DNA from: Actinomycetota bacterium
Lineage (GTDB): Bacteria > Actinomycetota > Actinomycetes > Streptosporangiales > Streptosporangiaceae
Direction of reading: 5' to 3'
Length of the DNA: 58,433 bases
Assembly (NCBI GenBank): GCA_003242605.1
Contig: QGUZ01000003.1
Span: 1-58,433, forward strand
Part shown: positions 1 to 7,606 of the stretch, in pieces
How the letters are laid out: each line of letters starts with the position of its first letter
Position numbering within the stretch: the stretch's first letter is position 1
Program-made: the position numbers and the translations under genes
The notes under the pieces: generated by a model
Told to the model about the DNA's origin: nothing
What the model saw: the letters and a program-made list of their open reading frames with translations, nothing else
Database searches by the model: none

Positions 1-50
1 GCCGCATCGCCCGCGCTCCCCGAGGCCGCGGCGTGGGGACCCCGCCGAGA

Positions 51-94
51 CGCCGGAGCGCCCGCCACCGCGAGGGGTGACGGGCGCTCCGGCG
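51..94. terminator. Strong hairpin, probable bidirectional terminator
   Basis: Bases 51-64 and 81-94 form a perfect 14-bp inverted repeat around a 16-nt loop. There is no U-tract on either side. It lies about 120 bp beyond the 3' end of the leftward antiporter gene, so it may end that transcript or a gene entering from the left. I see no gene in bases 1-217. Confidence 0.6.
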
Positions 95-217
95 CTTCCG
101 GCGATCACGACGTCCTTGTCGGGCGCCCGGGAGGCGTCCGGTCGACCGGCGGCCGCGAACGTGATCGTCCTCGTCGGGGCGCGCTCGCCGGGCGGGCCCG
201 GCGGCGCACCGGGGGGC

Positions 218-1396
218 TCAGGCCGCCGCGGCCCGCTCCCGTTTCGCCGCCACCTTGGTGATGAGCGGCTCGATCACGCGCGCGGCGAGCGGGCCGAACG
301 CCGCGAGGATCAGCACGTAGGTCGCGGCGAGCGGGCCGAGGTCGGGGTGCGCGCCCGCGGCCACGGCGAGCCCGGCGATGACGATGTTGAACTCACCGCG
401 GGGCACGAGCGCGATGCCGGCGCGGACGCGACCGGCCCTCGCGATACCGGCCCGGCGGGCCGCGATCACGCCGGTCAGCAGCTTGGTGACGAAGCTGACC
501 AGCGCGAGCACCGCGGCGAGCCCGGCCACCGGCGGGATCTTCGACGGGTCGGTCTGCAGGCCGAAGAACACGAAGAACACCGCCGCGAACAGGTCCCGCA
601 GCGGGGCCAGCAGCGCCTCCGCCTCCTTGGCGATCTCACCCGAGAGGGCGATGCCGACGAGGAACGCGCCGACCGCCGACGACACCTGGAGCTCCTGGGC
701 GATGCCGGCCACCAGCAGGGCGAGGCCGACCACCTTGAGCAGCAGCACCTCGGAGTTGGGGCTGGATACGAACGCCTCGATCCACCGCCCGAACTTCAGC
801 GCCACGATCAGCACGATGCTCACCGTGGCGAGCGCGATGGCGACCGTGGCCGCGCCCATGGCGAAGCTCACCCCGGCGAGCATCGCCGTGAGGATCGGCA
901 GGTAGATCGCCATCGTGAGGTCCTCGAAGACCAGCAGGGAGAGCACGACCGGCGTCTCGCGGTTACCGATCCACCCCAGGTCGGACAGCACCTTCGCGGT
1001 GATGCCGGACGAGGTGGCGTAGGTGACGCCCGCCATCGCCACCGCCGCGACCGGTCCCCAGCCGAGCAGCAACGCGCAGATCGCCCCGGGCGCGGCGTTG
1101 AGGACCAGGTCCACCAGGCCTGACGGGGCGTTGCTCTTCAGGCTGGTCACCAGCTCGTCGGCGTTGTACTCGAGGCCGAGCGTGAGCAACAGCAGGATGA
1201 CGCCCAGCTCGGCTCCGGTGGAGATGAACTCCTCGCTGGTCGCCAGGGGAAGGATGCCGCCGGTCCCGAACGCGAGACCGGCGATCAGGTAGAGCGGGAT
1301 GGGAGAGATTCCGGCCTTCAGGGCGAGTGCCCCGAGGACACCCAACCCGAGCAGGACCGCGCCGAACTCCAGGAACAGGATCGCCGTATGGTGCAC
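218..1396 (-). CDS. CPA2-family cation:proton antiporter, KhtU-like membrane subunit
   Basis: This 392-aa polytopic membrane protein belongs to the Na+/H+ exchanger (CPA2, KefB/KhtU) family, which exchanges K+ or Na+ for H+ across the cytoplasmic membrane. Roughly twelve hydrophobic segments fill its length, starting with one at about residues 5-28. It has no C-terminal RCK/TrkA-N domain; that role falls to the separate gene just upstream, as in KhtTU. The start is GTG with an AAAGGCGG ribosome site. The regulatory subunit gene ends 15 bp upstream, so the two should be co-transcribed. The transported ion cannot be read from sequence; K+/H+ is inferred from the pairing. Confidence 0.85.
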   Translation of the reverse strand: MHHTAILFLEFGAVLLGLGVLGALALKAGISPIPLYLIAGLAFGTGGILPLATSEEFISTGAELGVILLLLTLGLEYNADELVTSLKSNAPSGLVDLVLNAAPGAICALLLGWGPVAAVAMAGVTYATSSGITAKVLSDLGWIGNRETPVVLSLLVFEDLTMAIYLPILTAMLAGVSFAMGAATVAIALATVSIVLIVALKFGRWIEAFVSSPNSEVLLLKVVGLALLVAGIAQELQVSSAVGAFLVGIALSGEIAKEAEALLAPLRDLFAAVFFVFFGLQTDPSKIPPVAGLAAVLALVSFVTKLLTGVIAARRAGIARAGRVRAGIALVPRGEFNIVIAGLAVAAGAHPDLGPLAATYVLILAAFGPLAARVIEPLITKVAAKRERAAAA

Positions 1397-1411
1397 GCGC
1401 CGCCTTTCTGT

Positions 1412-1918
1412 TTACCCGTTGGTGAAGATGTCGGCGACCGCAGCGGTGCTTTCCGGACTGCCAACCACAACGACGACGTCCTGGCCGGTCAGCCTGAAGT
1501 CGGGGGCCGGGCTGGCGAACACCTGCGAGCCCCGCACCACCGCGACGATCGAGGCACCGGTACGGGTGCGCACCCTCGCGTCACCCATCGGGCGCCCGTC
1601 GTACGGGGAACCGGGCGGGACGGGGACCTTCTCGCTGACCAGGCCTTCGACGTCGCGGTGCAACGCTTGGAGCCGCTGCACGATCCGCGGGGCGCCGAGC
1701 AGCTCGACCAGCGCGTTGGCCTCCTCCTCGTTGAGCTGGATCGTCTCAGACGCCTTGTCCGGGTCCTCGGCATCGTAGATGACCAGGTCCCGCCGGCCCG
1801 AACGGTGCGAGACGACTCCGATCCGACGCCCGGAATGCGTGGTGAACTCGTGCCGTAGCCCGATTCCGGGCAGCACGGTCTGCTCGACTTCCACCCCGCT
1901 GATCCTCCGATTGTCCAT
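1412..1918 (-). CDS. KhtT-like regulatory subunit with TrkA-C (RCK-C) domain
   Basis: This 168-aa soluble protein has a novel N-terminal half (about 1-85) and a C-terminal TrkA-C domain (about 90-168) with the typical ...GDARVRTRTGASIVAVVR... and ...GQDVVVVVGS... strands. Proteins of this kind gate KhtU-type antiporters in response to a small ligand such as a nucleotide. It is the first gene of a two-gene leftward operon with the antiporter. An ATG at 1918 is taken as the start; an in-frame TTG three codons upstream is possible. The divergent gene is the hibernation factor at 2191. Confidence 0.8.
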   Translation of the reverse strand: MDNRRISGVEVEQTVLPGIGLRHEFTTHSGRRIGVVSHRSGRRDLVIYDAEDPDKASETIQLNEEEANALVELLGAPRIVQRLQALHRDVEGLVSEKVPVPPGSPYDGRPMGDARVRTRTGASIVAVVRGSQVFASPAPDFRLTGQDVVVVVGSPESTAAVADIFTNG

Positions 1919-2190
1919 GTGGTCCAACTATCACCGGGAAACCTACCAAGGATCGCATACCACTCCCGACCTGGGCCGCCCGCCCCGTCCCGCGACGGCC
2001 GGTCCGGCTCCCCGGCCGGGAGCGCCCGCGCGCGGCGCCGCGGGGCCCGGGCACCGCACGTCGCGGCGGCCGCCGGGCGGGTGTCGTCCGGCGGGACCTA
2101 GGGCCGCGGGCGCGGGGACCAAGGCCTCTCCTCGGCGCCGTGCCGGAAGCGGAAGGCTACCGGTGAGACCGCTGAGAAGGAGGGGCCGCG

Positions 2191-2952
2191 ATGACGAAGA
2201 CGGCGCATGCCGCGCTCTCCGCCGGCGACGTCCAGGTGGTGACGCGCGGCAGAGTGTCGCGGGCGGTGGCGGAGCGGGCGCGGGAGCGGATCGCCGCGCT
2301 CGCCGGACGCTGCAGGGAGCCGGTCCTGTCCGCGCAGGTGAAGCTCACCCGGCCGGCGGAGCCCGGCCCGGACCGTCCGCCGGTCGCCGAGGCGAGCCTC
2401 AACGTCAACGGCCGGCAGATCCGCGCCCAGGCGGAGGGACCCACCCTGCAGGAGGCCGTCACCGAGCTGCTGGACCGCCTCCGGGTGCGGCTCGACCGCA
2501 CCACGCGCGACTGGCGGTCGCTGCGCGGGCGGCACCGGCACACGATCCGGACCGCCACGCCCGCGGGGGTGGGACCGTCGGCGGTGATCCGGCGCAAGTA
2601 CGTCGCGCCGGAGCCGTCGACCCCCGAGCAGGCGATCTTCGCGATGGAGCTGCTGGACCACGACTTCTACCTGTTCACCGACGCGTCCACGGGGGGCGAC
2701 GCAGTGGTCTGGCGCACCGCGGAGGGGTACGGCCTGGCCCGCCTGCGGCCCGGCCGCCCGCCGCAGACCTACCTGCCGGTCCGCCTCGACGAGAACCCGG
2801 CGCCCGAGCTCACCCTCGACGAGGCGGTCGGGCGCCTCGCCGCCGAGCCGCGGCCCTTCCTCTTCTACGCCGACGCGCTCAGCGGCCGGGGGGCGATCCT
2901 CTACCGGCGGCGCGACGGCGGCTTCGGCCATATCGCCGCGGTCTCGCCGTAG
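2191..2952 (+). CDS. Long ribosome hibernation factor, RafH/HPF family with two C-terminal domains
   Basis: This 253-aa protein has a RaiA/HPF-like N-terminal domain (about 10-110) that would sit in the 30S decoding region. Two copies of the S30AE C-terminal dimerisation domain follow: about 128-188 (IRRKYVAPEPSTPEQAIFAMELLDHDF...) and a more diverged copy about 205-250 (LTLDEAVGRL...FLFYADALSGRG...). Double C-terminal domains are known from mycobacterial RafH-type dormancy factors rather than the usual single-domain long HPF. The start has an AAGGAGG site 7 nt before ATG. It stands alone, divergent from the antiporter pair, and a second paralogue elsewhere in the genome is likely. Confidence 0.85.
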   Translation: MTKTAHAALSAGDVQVVTRGRVSRAVAERARERIAALAGRCREPVLSAQVKLTRPAEPGPDRPPVAEASLNVNGRQIRAQAEGPTLQEAVTELLDRLRVRLDRTTRDWRSLRGRHRHTIRTATPAGVGPSAVIRRKYVAPEPSTPEQAIFAMELLDHDFYLFTDASTGGDAVVWRTAEGYGLARLRPGRPPQTYLPVRLDENPAPELTLDEAVGRLAAEPRPFLFYADALSGRGAILYRRRDGGFGHIAAVSP

Positions 2953-2992
2953 CGAGAGGCCGGCGCGTCCGCCGGTGGCGGGACGACCACTC

Positions 2993-3041
2993 CGGGGCCA
3001 CCGCGCTCGGTCCGGGACTCCGGGCCGGGGCGGTGGCCCCG
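2993..3041. terminator. Bidirectional terminator between convergent genes
   Basis: CGGGGCCACCGC (2993-3004) pairs perfectly with GCGGTGGCCCCG (3030-3041). It lies between the stop of the hibernation factor (2952) and the stop of the leftward exporter (3065). Confidence 0.55.
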
Positions 3042-3064
3042 CCGCGTCCGCGCGGACCCGCCGG

Positions 3065-4276
3065 TCAGCGCACCCGGGCGGTGACCGGCCGCCGGGCCGT
3101 ACGCACCAGCCCGAGCAGCGCGAGGCCCGCCGCCATCCCGCCCGCCATGGTCCAGGTCATGGCGGAGGCGGTGGCCCCGCCGGTGGCGACGAGCGGCGGC
3201 ACCGTGGCGCCGGCGAGGAACTGCAGCGTGCCGAGCAGCGCGGAGGCGGTCCCGGCCCGCTCGGCGTGCGGCTCCATCGCCAGCGCCGTGGCGTTCGGCA
3301 TGATCATGCCCATGCCGAACACGGTGACGAAGATCCCCGGCAGCAGGCCGGGCAGCCCCCAGCCGAACTGCACCGCGGCGACCGCGACGCACGCCCCGGC
3401 CAGGCCGGTGCTCACGCCGGCGGTGAGCATGCGGCGCGGCGGGAACCGGCGCAGCGCCACCCGGTTGAGGTTGCCGGAGAGCATGAGGCCGACCGCGTTG
3501 GTCGCGAAGACGACCGAGAACGCCTGCCCGCTCATGCCGTAGCCGTTCTGCAGCACGAACGAGCTGAACGAGATGTACGCGAACAGCGCGCAGCCGCCCG
3601 CCGACAGCACCAGGGCGTGCACGAGGAACCAGCGGTCGGTCACCAGCGCGCCGAACTGCCGGAGGGTGGCGCGCAGGCCGCCGTCGTGGCGGCGGGACGC
3701 GGGCAGCGTCTCCGGCAGCGTGCAGGCCGCGGCGGCGAGCAGCGCCCCGATGACGGCGAGCACGACGAACTGGCCCCGCCAGTCGGCGAACCGGGCGATC
3801 TGGGCGCCGGCGAGCGGCGCGAGGATCGGGGCGAGGCCGGTGACGAGCACCATGAGCGAGAACACCCGCGCCGCCTCGGCGCCCTCGAACAGGTCGCGCA
3901 CGATCGCGCGGGCGATCACGATCCCGGCCGCTCCGGCGAGGCCCTGCAGCAGCCGCAGCGCGATGAGCGCCCAGATGGACGGGGCGAGGGCGCACAGCAC
4001 CGAGGTGACGGCGTAGAGCGCCACGCCGATGAGCAGCGGCACGCGCCGGCCGGTGCGGTCGCTCACCGGTCCGACGAGGAGCTGCCCGGCGGCCAGGCCG
4101 ATCATGCACAGGGAGATCGTGAGCTGGCCGAGCGCCTCGGTGGCGCCGAGGTCCGCGGCGAGATCCGGCAGCGACGGCAGGTAGAGGTCGAGCGAGAGCG
4201 GCCCGAAGGCGGAGAGGGCGCCGAGCGTGACGAGGATCGCGAGGCGCCGGGCCGGGGTCAGCGTGAGCGTGCTCAT
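3065..4276 (-). CDS. Bcr/CflA-family drug-resistance MFS transporter
   Basis: This 403-aa protein has twelve predicted membrane segments. It shows the DHA1 signatures LSLDLYLPSLPDLAADL near the N terminus and the loop 2-3 motif GPVSDRTGRRVPLL. The family is bicyclomycin-resistance-like, a proton-driven efflux of small molecules through the cytoplasmic membrane. The start is taken as ATG 4276 because family members begin close to the STLTLTPARR sequence; a GTG at 4306 would add ten residues. It is monocistronic and convergent with the hibernation factor gene. It is the only obvious MFS exporter in the window, but its 26-kb distance from the siderophore operon gives no reason to link them. Confidence 0.85.
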   Translation of the reverse strand: MSTLTLTPARRLAILVTLGALSAFGPLSLDLYLPSLPDLAADLGATEALGQLTISLCMIGLAAGQLLVGPVSDRTGRRVPLLIGVALYAVTSVLCALAPSIWALIALRLLQGLAGAAGIVIARAIVRDLFEGAEAARVFSLMVLVTGLAPILAPLAGAQIARFADWRGQFVVLAVIGALLAAAACTLPETLPASRRHDGGLRATLRQFGALVTDRWFLVHALVLSAGGCALFAYISFSSFVLQNGYGMSGQAFSVVFATNAVGLMLSGNLNRVALRRFPPRRMLTAGVSTGLAGACVAVAAVQFGWGLPGLLPGIFVTVFGMGMIMPNATALAMEPHAERAGTASALLGTLQFLAGATVPPLVATGGATASAMTWTMAGGMAAGLALLGLVRTARRPVTARVR

Positions 4277-4446
4277 GCCGAGGTGGGGAGAAGGCTCGAG
4301 CGTCACCCATCAACGGTAGCGAAACACCGGCAAATGATCAGATTTGGGACAGTCAGCCACTAATAGCCCAGGTGGTGTCGTACGCGACCGGCCGCCCGCC
4401 GTTAACCGATCGCGCCCCGCCCGCCGCTCCGCCTACAGTCACCGGC

Positions 4447-5032
4447 ATGCCGGATCTGCCGGAACCGTATGTGGCCTGGACGTGAAGGCCGACGGGCCGA
4501 TCCCCGGGCCGTACGGCACGCTCTCGCTCGGCATGGCCGTGGCCGGCCGCCCGGACCTCACCTTCTACACCGAGATCCGCCCGATCTTTTGACGACTTCG
4601 TCCCCGCGGCCCTCGCCGTCTCCGGCCTCGACCGGGACCGCCTCCTCCGTGAGGCGCCGCCGCCGAGGAGGCGATGCGCGCCGCCGCCCGCTGGATCAGC
4701 GGCCTGCGCCGGATCGGCCGCCCGGTCTTCCTCGCCGCCCCCGCCGTCTGGGACGGCATGTTCGTGTACTGGTACTTCATGCGTTTCACGGGAAGAGCCC
4801 GTTCGGCGCCACCGGCTCCGGCATCGATCTGCGCGGCTACTGGATGGGCCGCACCGGCGAAGAGTGGGTCGCCACCCGCAAGGGCCGTATCAAACACGCC
4901 CTCGGCATCACCGATCTCCCGCACACCCACCACGCCGGCCAGGACGCGCAGGAACTCGCCCGGCTCTTCGACGCCGTGCTCCGCGCGCCCGCCGAGCGGC
5001 GCCCCCGGCGCGGCGACGGCCCGCAGGACTGA
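4447..5032 (+). pseudogene. Frameshifted DEDDh-type 3'-5' exonuclease remnant
   Basis: Read across frames, the stretch gives a continuous exonuclease-like protein. It begins at ATG 4447 (MPDLPEPYVAWT), shifts near 4475 into DVKADGPIPGPYGTLSLGMAV, near 4590 into DDFVPAALAVSGLDRDRLL, near 4665 into EEAMRAAARWISGLRRIGRPVFLA, and near 4793 into GKSPFGATGSGIDLRGYW. It ends with the H-x4-D-type motif HHAGQDAQELARLF and a stop at 5032. At least four frameshifts in under 600 bp rule out an intact gene. The first catalytic motif, usually DxE in this family (DVEADGPIPG), reads DVK, so the acidic residue is also lost. Sequencing errors would not explain that substitution. Confidence 0.75.
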
Positions 5033-5070
5033 CCGCGCCCCGGCCGCCCGGGCCACGCCCGGTCCGGCGA

Positions 5071-5604
5071 TCAGACCGGCAGCTCGGCGAGGGCGAGATG
5101 CCAGGGGAAGGCGGCGGCCGCCGCGGGCCCGGCGTCCGGCGGGTGCGGCTCGAACCGGCCGGGTCCCAGCAGGATGCGGACCCCCTCGGCGCGCAGCGTC
5201 GCCACGGCCTGCCGGAACGGCGTGCGGGCCGCGAGGCCGCTGTTGAGGAAGGGCAGCACCACGACCGGGATGCCCAGCCCGGGCGCCTCCGCGAGCAGGC
5301 CCAGGGCGTAGGTGTCGGCGATCCCCTGGGCGAACTTGTTGATCGTGTTGTACGTGGCGGGGGCGACGACGATCGCGTCCGCGCGCGGCGGCTTCGGCTC
5401 GGTCGGCTTGCGGTACCGGCTGCGCACCGGCCGGCCGGTCTGCCGCTCCAGGGCGGGGACGTCGATGAAGTCGAGGGCGGAGGGGGTGGCCACGACCTGC
5501 ACCTCCCACCCCTCCCGGTGGGCGAGCTCGACGAGCCGCCCCACGTCGCCCGCGGGCGCGGCGGCGCACGCGATGACGTAGAGGACCTTGCCCGTTCCCC
5601 GCAC
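5071..5604 (-). CDS. HFCD-family flavoprotein (PPC-decarboxylase-like)
   Basis: This 177-aa protein has the Rossmann-like fold of FMN-binding homo-oligomeric decarboxylases: a first strand VLYVIACAAAPA, then ADAIVVAPATYNTINKFAQGIADTYAL (about 74-101), the classic flavoprotein segment with the N-x-x-x-K motif, then VPVVVLPFLNSGL. Relatives include Dfp/CoaC and EpiD, but here the CoaB half is missing and the substrate is unknown. The start is GTG with a GGGAG site. It is a single leftward gene; its left neighbour is the exonuclease pseudogene. Confidence 0.75.
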   Translation of the reverse strand: MRGTGKVLYVIACAAAPAGDVGRLVELAHREGWEVQVVATPSALDFIDVPALERQTGRPVRSRYRKPTEPKPPRADAIVVAPATYNTINKFAQGIADTYALGLLAEAPGLGIPVVVLPFLNSGLAARTPFRQAVATLRAEGVRILLGPGRFEPHPPDAGPAAAAAFPWHLALAELPV

Positions 5605-5775
5605 GCCCGCTCCCGACGATCAGTGTCCTCCCGATCACTTTCCGTCCATGGTCCCCCGCCCGCTCCGCCCGGGCAAGAGCCGGCCGCTCGCGCGGCGGCC
5701 GGCTCACCGGCGCGGCGGGTCTCGCTCGGACGGCCCACCGAGCGCCCGGCTCGGGCTCCGCCGGAACGTCCGCCG

Positions 5776-6669
5776 TCAGAACGCCACGATCGCCCAGACG
5801 AGGCTGTGACCGGAGTACCTCGCCTTGGTCACCGACCGGCCGTTGATCCGCACGCTCGGCGTGACGAACAGATAGTCGATCTTCCCGTCCGAGTGAGTGG
5901 CCGGGCCCGACCGGCAGTTCGGCGCCATCTGGTCGTCGCACGGGCTGGTGGCCTCCTTCCAGCTACCACCGGCGCCCCCGCCGTACGAGGAGTGGTAGAG
6001 CTGGTTCAGCGGCGCCTCCGTCGGAAGCGCGTTGGCGTCGACGCCGAGGAACACCGTGTAGCCGGAGTACCAGTAGCGCAGGTCCTCCTTGATCACGCTG
6101 GCCTCATGAGCCCGGGCCGCAGGCCGATCCGGCTCGTTTTTGTTATTGTTATTGCTTCTGCCCCGAGTGAGGTGGGCCGAGCACACGACGCGCCGCACCG
6201 TGTCGGAGACGACGCACAGCATCTCGCGCTGCTCGATCTTGTCGGCGTACTTCACGTCGTGCGTGCGCAGGTTGTGCTCGCGCGGATACGCATTGGGCAG
6301 GAAGGACTTCTGGAAGAACACCGCGTTCCCGAATGTTCCGCCCCCGCCGGAGTTGAAGCACTGGCGGTCCGCGGCCCCACGCGACGGGGCGACACCGCCG
6401 ATGTAGGCGCCGTACCCCGTCGCGTCGCGGATCCTCGTCACCCACTGGTAGCAGGTCTCCTGGACGGCGAGGAACGCCGGCTGCCGCGATTTGATGCTGG
6501 CGATGACGGCATCGGCCCGATCCGTCCAGTTGACCCCGGCGTAATCGCCGTTGCCGTGGTCCATGTTGAACGAACCGCCCCAGTACGACGCCACCTGCGC
6601 GGACTGCGCGGGAACCGGCACGGCCAGCACCGCGGCCAGCGCGACCAGCGCAACGAACAGTCGTCTCAC
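5776..6669 (-). CDS. Secreted endonuclease/exonuclease/phosphatase (DNase I-like) protein
   Basis: This 297-aa precursor begins with a clear signal peptide (VRRLFVALVALAAVLAVPVPAQSA, cleavage near residue 24). The mature part carries the EEP catalytic set: N in GGSFNMDHGN, E in LAVQETCYQW, H in VVCSAHLTRGR, D and N in LGVDANALP, D in KIDYLFV, and the terminal H in SGHSLVW. Four or more cysteines suggest disulfides outside the cell. It probably cleaves nucleic acid or a phosphodiester. The start is GTG 6669 because the signal peptide begins there; the longer upstream frame has no conserved features. A stretch encoding SNNNNKNE is unusually AT-rich for this genome. Confidence 0.8.
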   Translation of the reverse strand: MRRLFVALVALAAVLAVPVPAQSAQVASYWGGSFNMDHGNGDYAGVNWTDRADAVIASIKSRQPAFLAVQETCYQWVTRIRDATGYGAYIGGVAPSRGAADRQCFNSGGGGTFGNAVFFQKSFLPNAYPREHNLRTHDVKYADKIEQREMLCVVSDTVRRVVCSAHLTRGRSNNNNKNEPDRPAARAHEASVIKEDLRYWYSGYTVFLGVDANALPTEAPLNQLYHSSYGGGAGGSWKEATSPCDDQMAPNCRSGPATHSDGKIDYLFVTPSVRINGRSVTKARYSGHSLVWAIVAF

Positions 6670-7606
6670 ACGTGCCCCCGTTGACCGGATGACGTGGCAG
6701 GTCACCCCGGCCCGGACGCCGGACGGAAGGCGGGCGAGCGGCCGGGCCGTCGCGACGGCGCCCGGGGTGGCGGTGCGCCGGTGGGACGGCCCCGGCGGCC
6801 GATCGCCGTCTCCCTGCGGTCCGCGATGGCCGGGTCCCCCTGTTGCTCGATCAAGGAGGCTAGGTGGGCGATCGGCGCGCGTAATGTACGTTCTTGCTGC
6901 GCCGTGGCCGAGCGGGCGGTGTACCTGCCGCGATCGCGGCAGGTGCGCGCGAGCACGGTGTCCCCACGGAGCAGAGGCGACGACGCGAAACGGCCCGCCC
7001 GCCGATGCCGCGGCCGATGAAAACGCCTGTTCTTTGCGTGTCCGGAACGGCGGACCGGCGGTGAATCCCCGGCCGCGCGGGCATCTCATTCGGCACCGCG
7101 GCACCGGCGCCGCTCACCCCCAACGGATCGAATTCAGTGACGATGCCGCCGTTCCCGGGATGAATCACCTCGGCGCCCCGATGAATATTCCACGGCACGG
7201 CGGGCGCGCCCCCTCCCGGGAAAGCGCCCGCGGAAGCGCCGCCCCGCCTGGTCCCGCCCCGCGACCGGCCGCGCATCCGGCTCACGGCGCGGGATACGGC
7301 CGCGACCAGCGGCGGAACGCCCGGGGCCGGGTACGGCGAGCCTCCGCGTCACCGACTCCGCGCCGGACCCGCCGGCCGCCTCCGTGCGGGCCGCCCGTTC
7401 GGCCCGAGGCACGGCCGGCGCGGCCGGAAATCCGGGATTCGTTGCCCGGGGAATGACCGCCCCCGCGGAATACGGCCCACTTCCCCGTTTCGCGAATGTG
7501 AAAGTTTCACGTCCGGTAATCGCGGTGCAGGCGGATCTTCTTATCCTGCTCCCGCGATAGGCTTGGGGCGGCATTCGGTCGCCAGGGATGCGAATAGGGG
7601 GGCTGG
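6670..7606. other. Gene-free gap of about 0.94 kb
   Basis: No frame here shows convincing coding character, family motif or good ribosome site; the open frames are short and Arg/Pro/Gly-rich, as expected for antisense of GC-rich DNA. The gap holds the promoters of the divergent DNase-like and kinase genes, a 22-bp perfect palindrome (6923-6944), and a 13-bp inverted repeat GTGAAAGTTTCAC (7498-7510) about 100 bp before the kinase start. Confidence 0.6.
6923..6944. repeat. 22-bp perfect palindrome
   Basis: ACCTGCCGCGA and its exact reverse complement meet without a loop, centred on CGATCG. It lies in the gap between divergent genes, about 255 bp upstream of the DNase-like gene. A perfect palindrome of this kind may be a dimeric repressor operator. 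Confidence 0.6.

Noticed and set aside
7498..7510. GTGAAAGTTTCAC inverted repeat, with AAACTTTCAC recurring at 55797-55806.
   Set aside because: Two partial copies 48 kb apart with different settings are too little to call a shared operator.
6860..7574. Overlapping leftward frames in the gap before the kinase gene.
   Set aside because: Arg/Gly/Pro-rich, poor start signals, no conserved motif.
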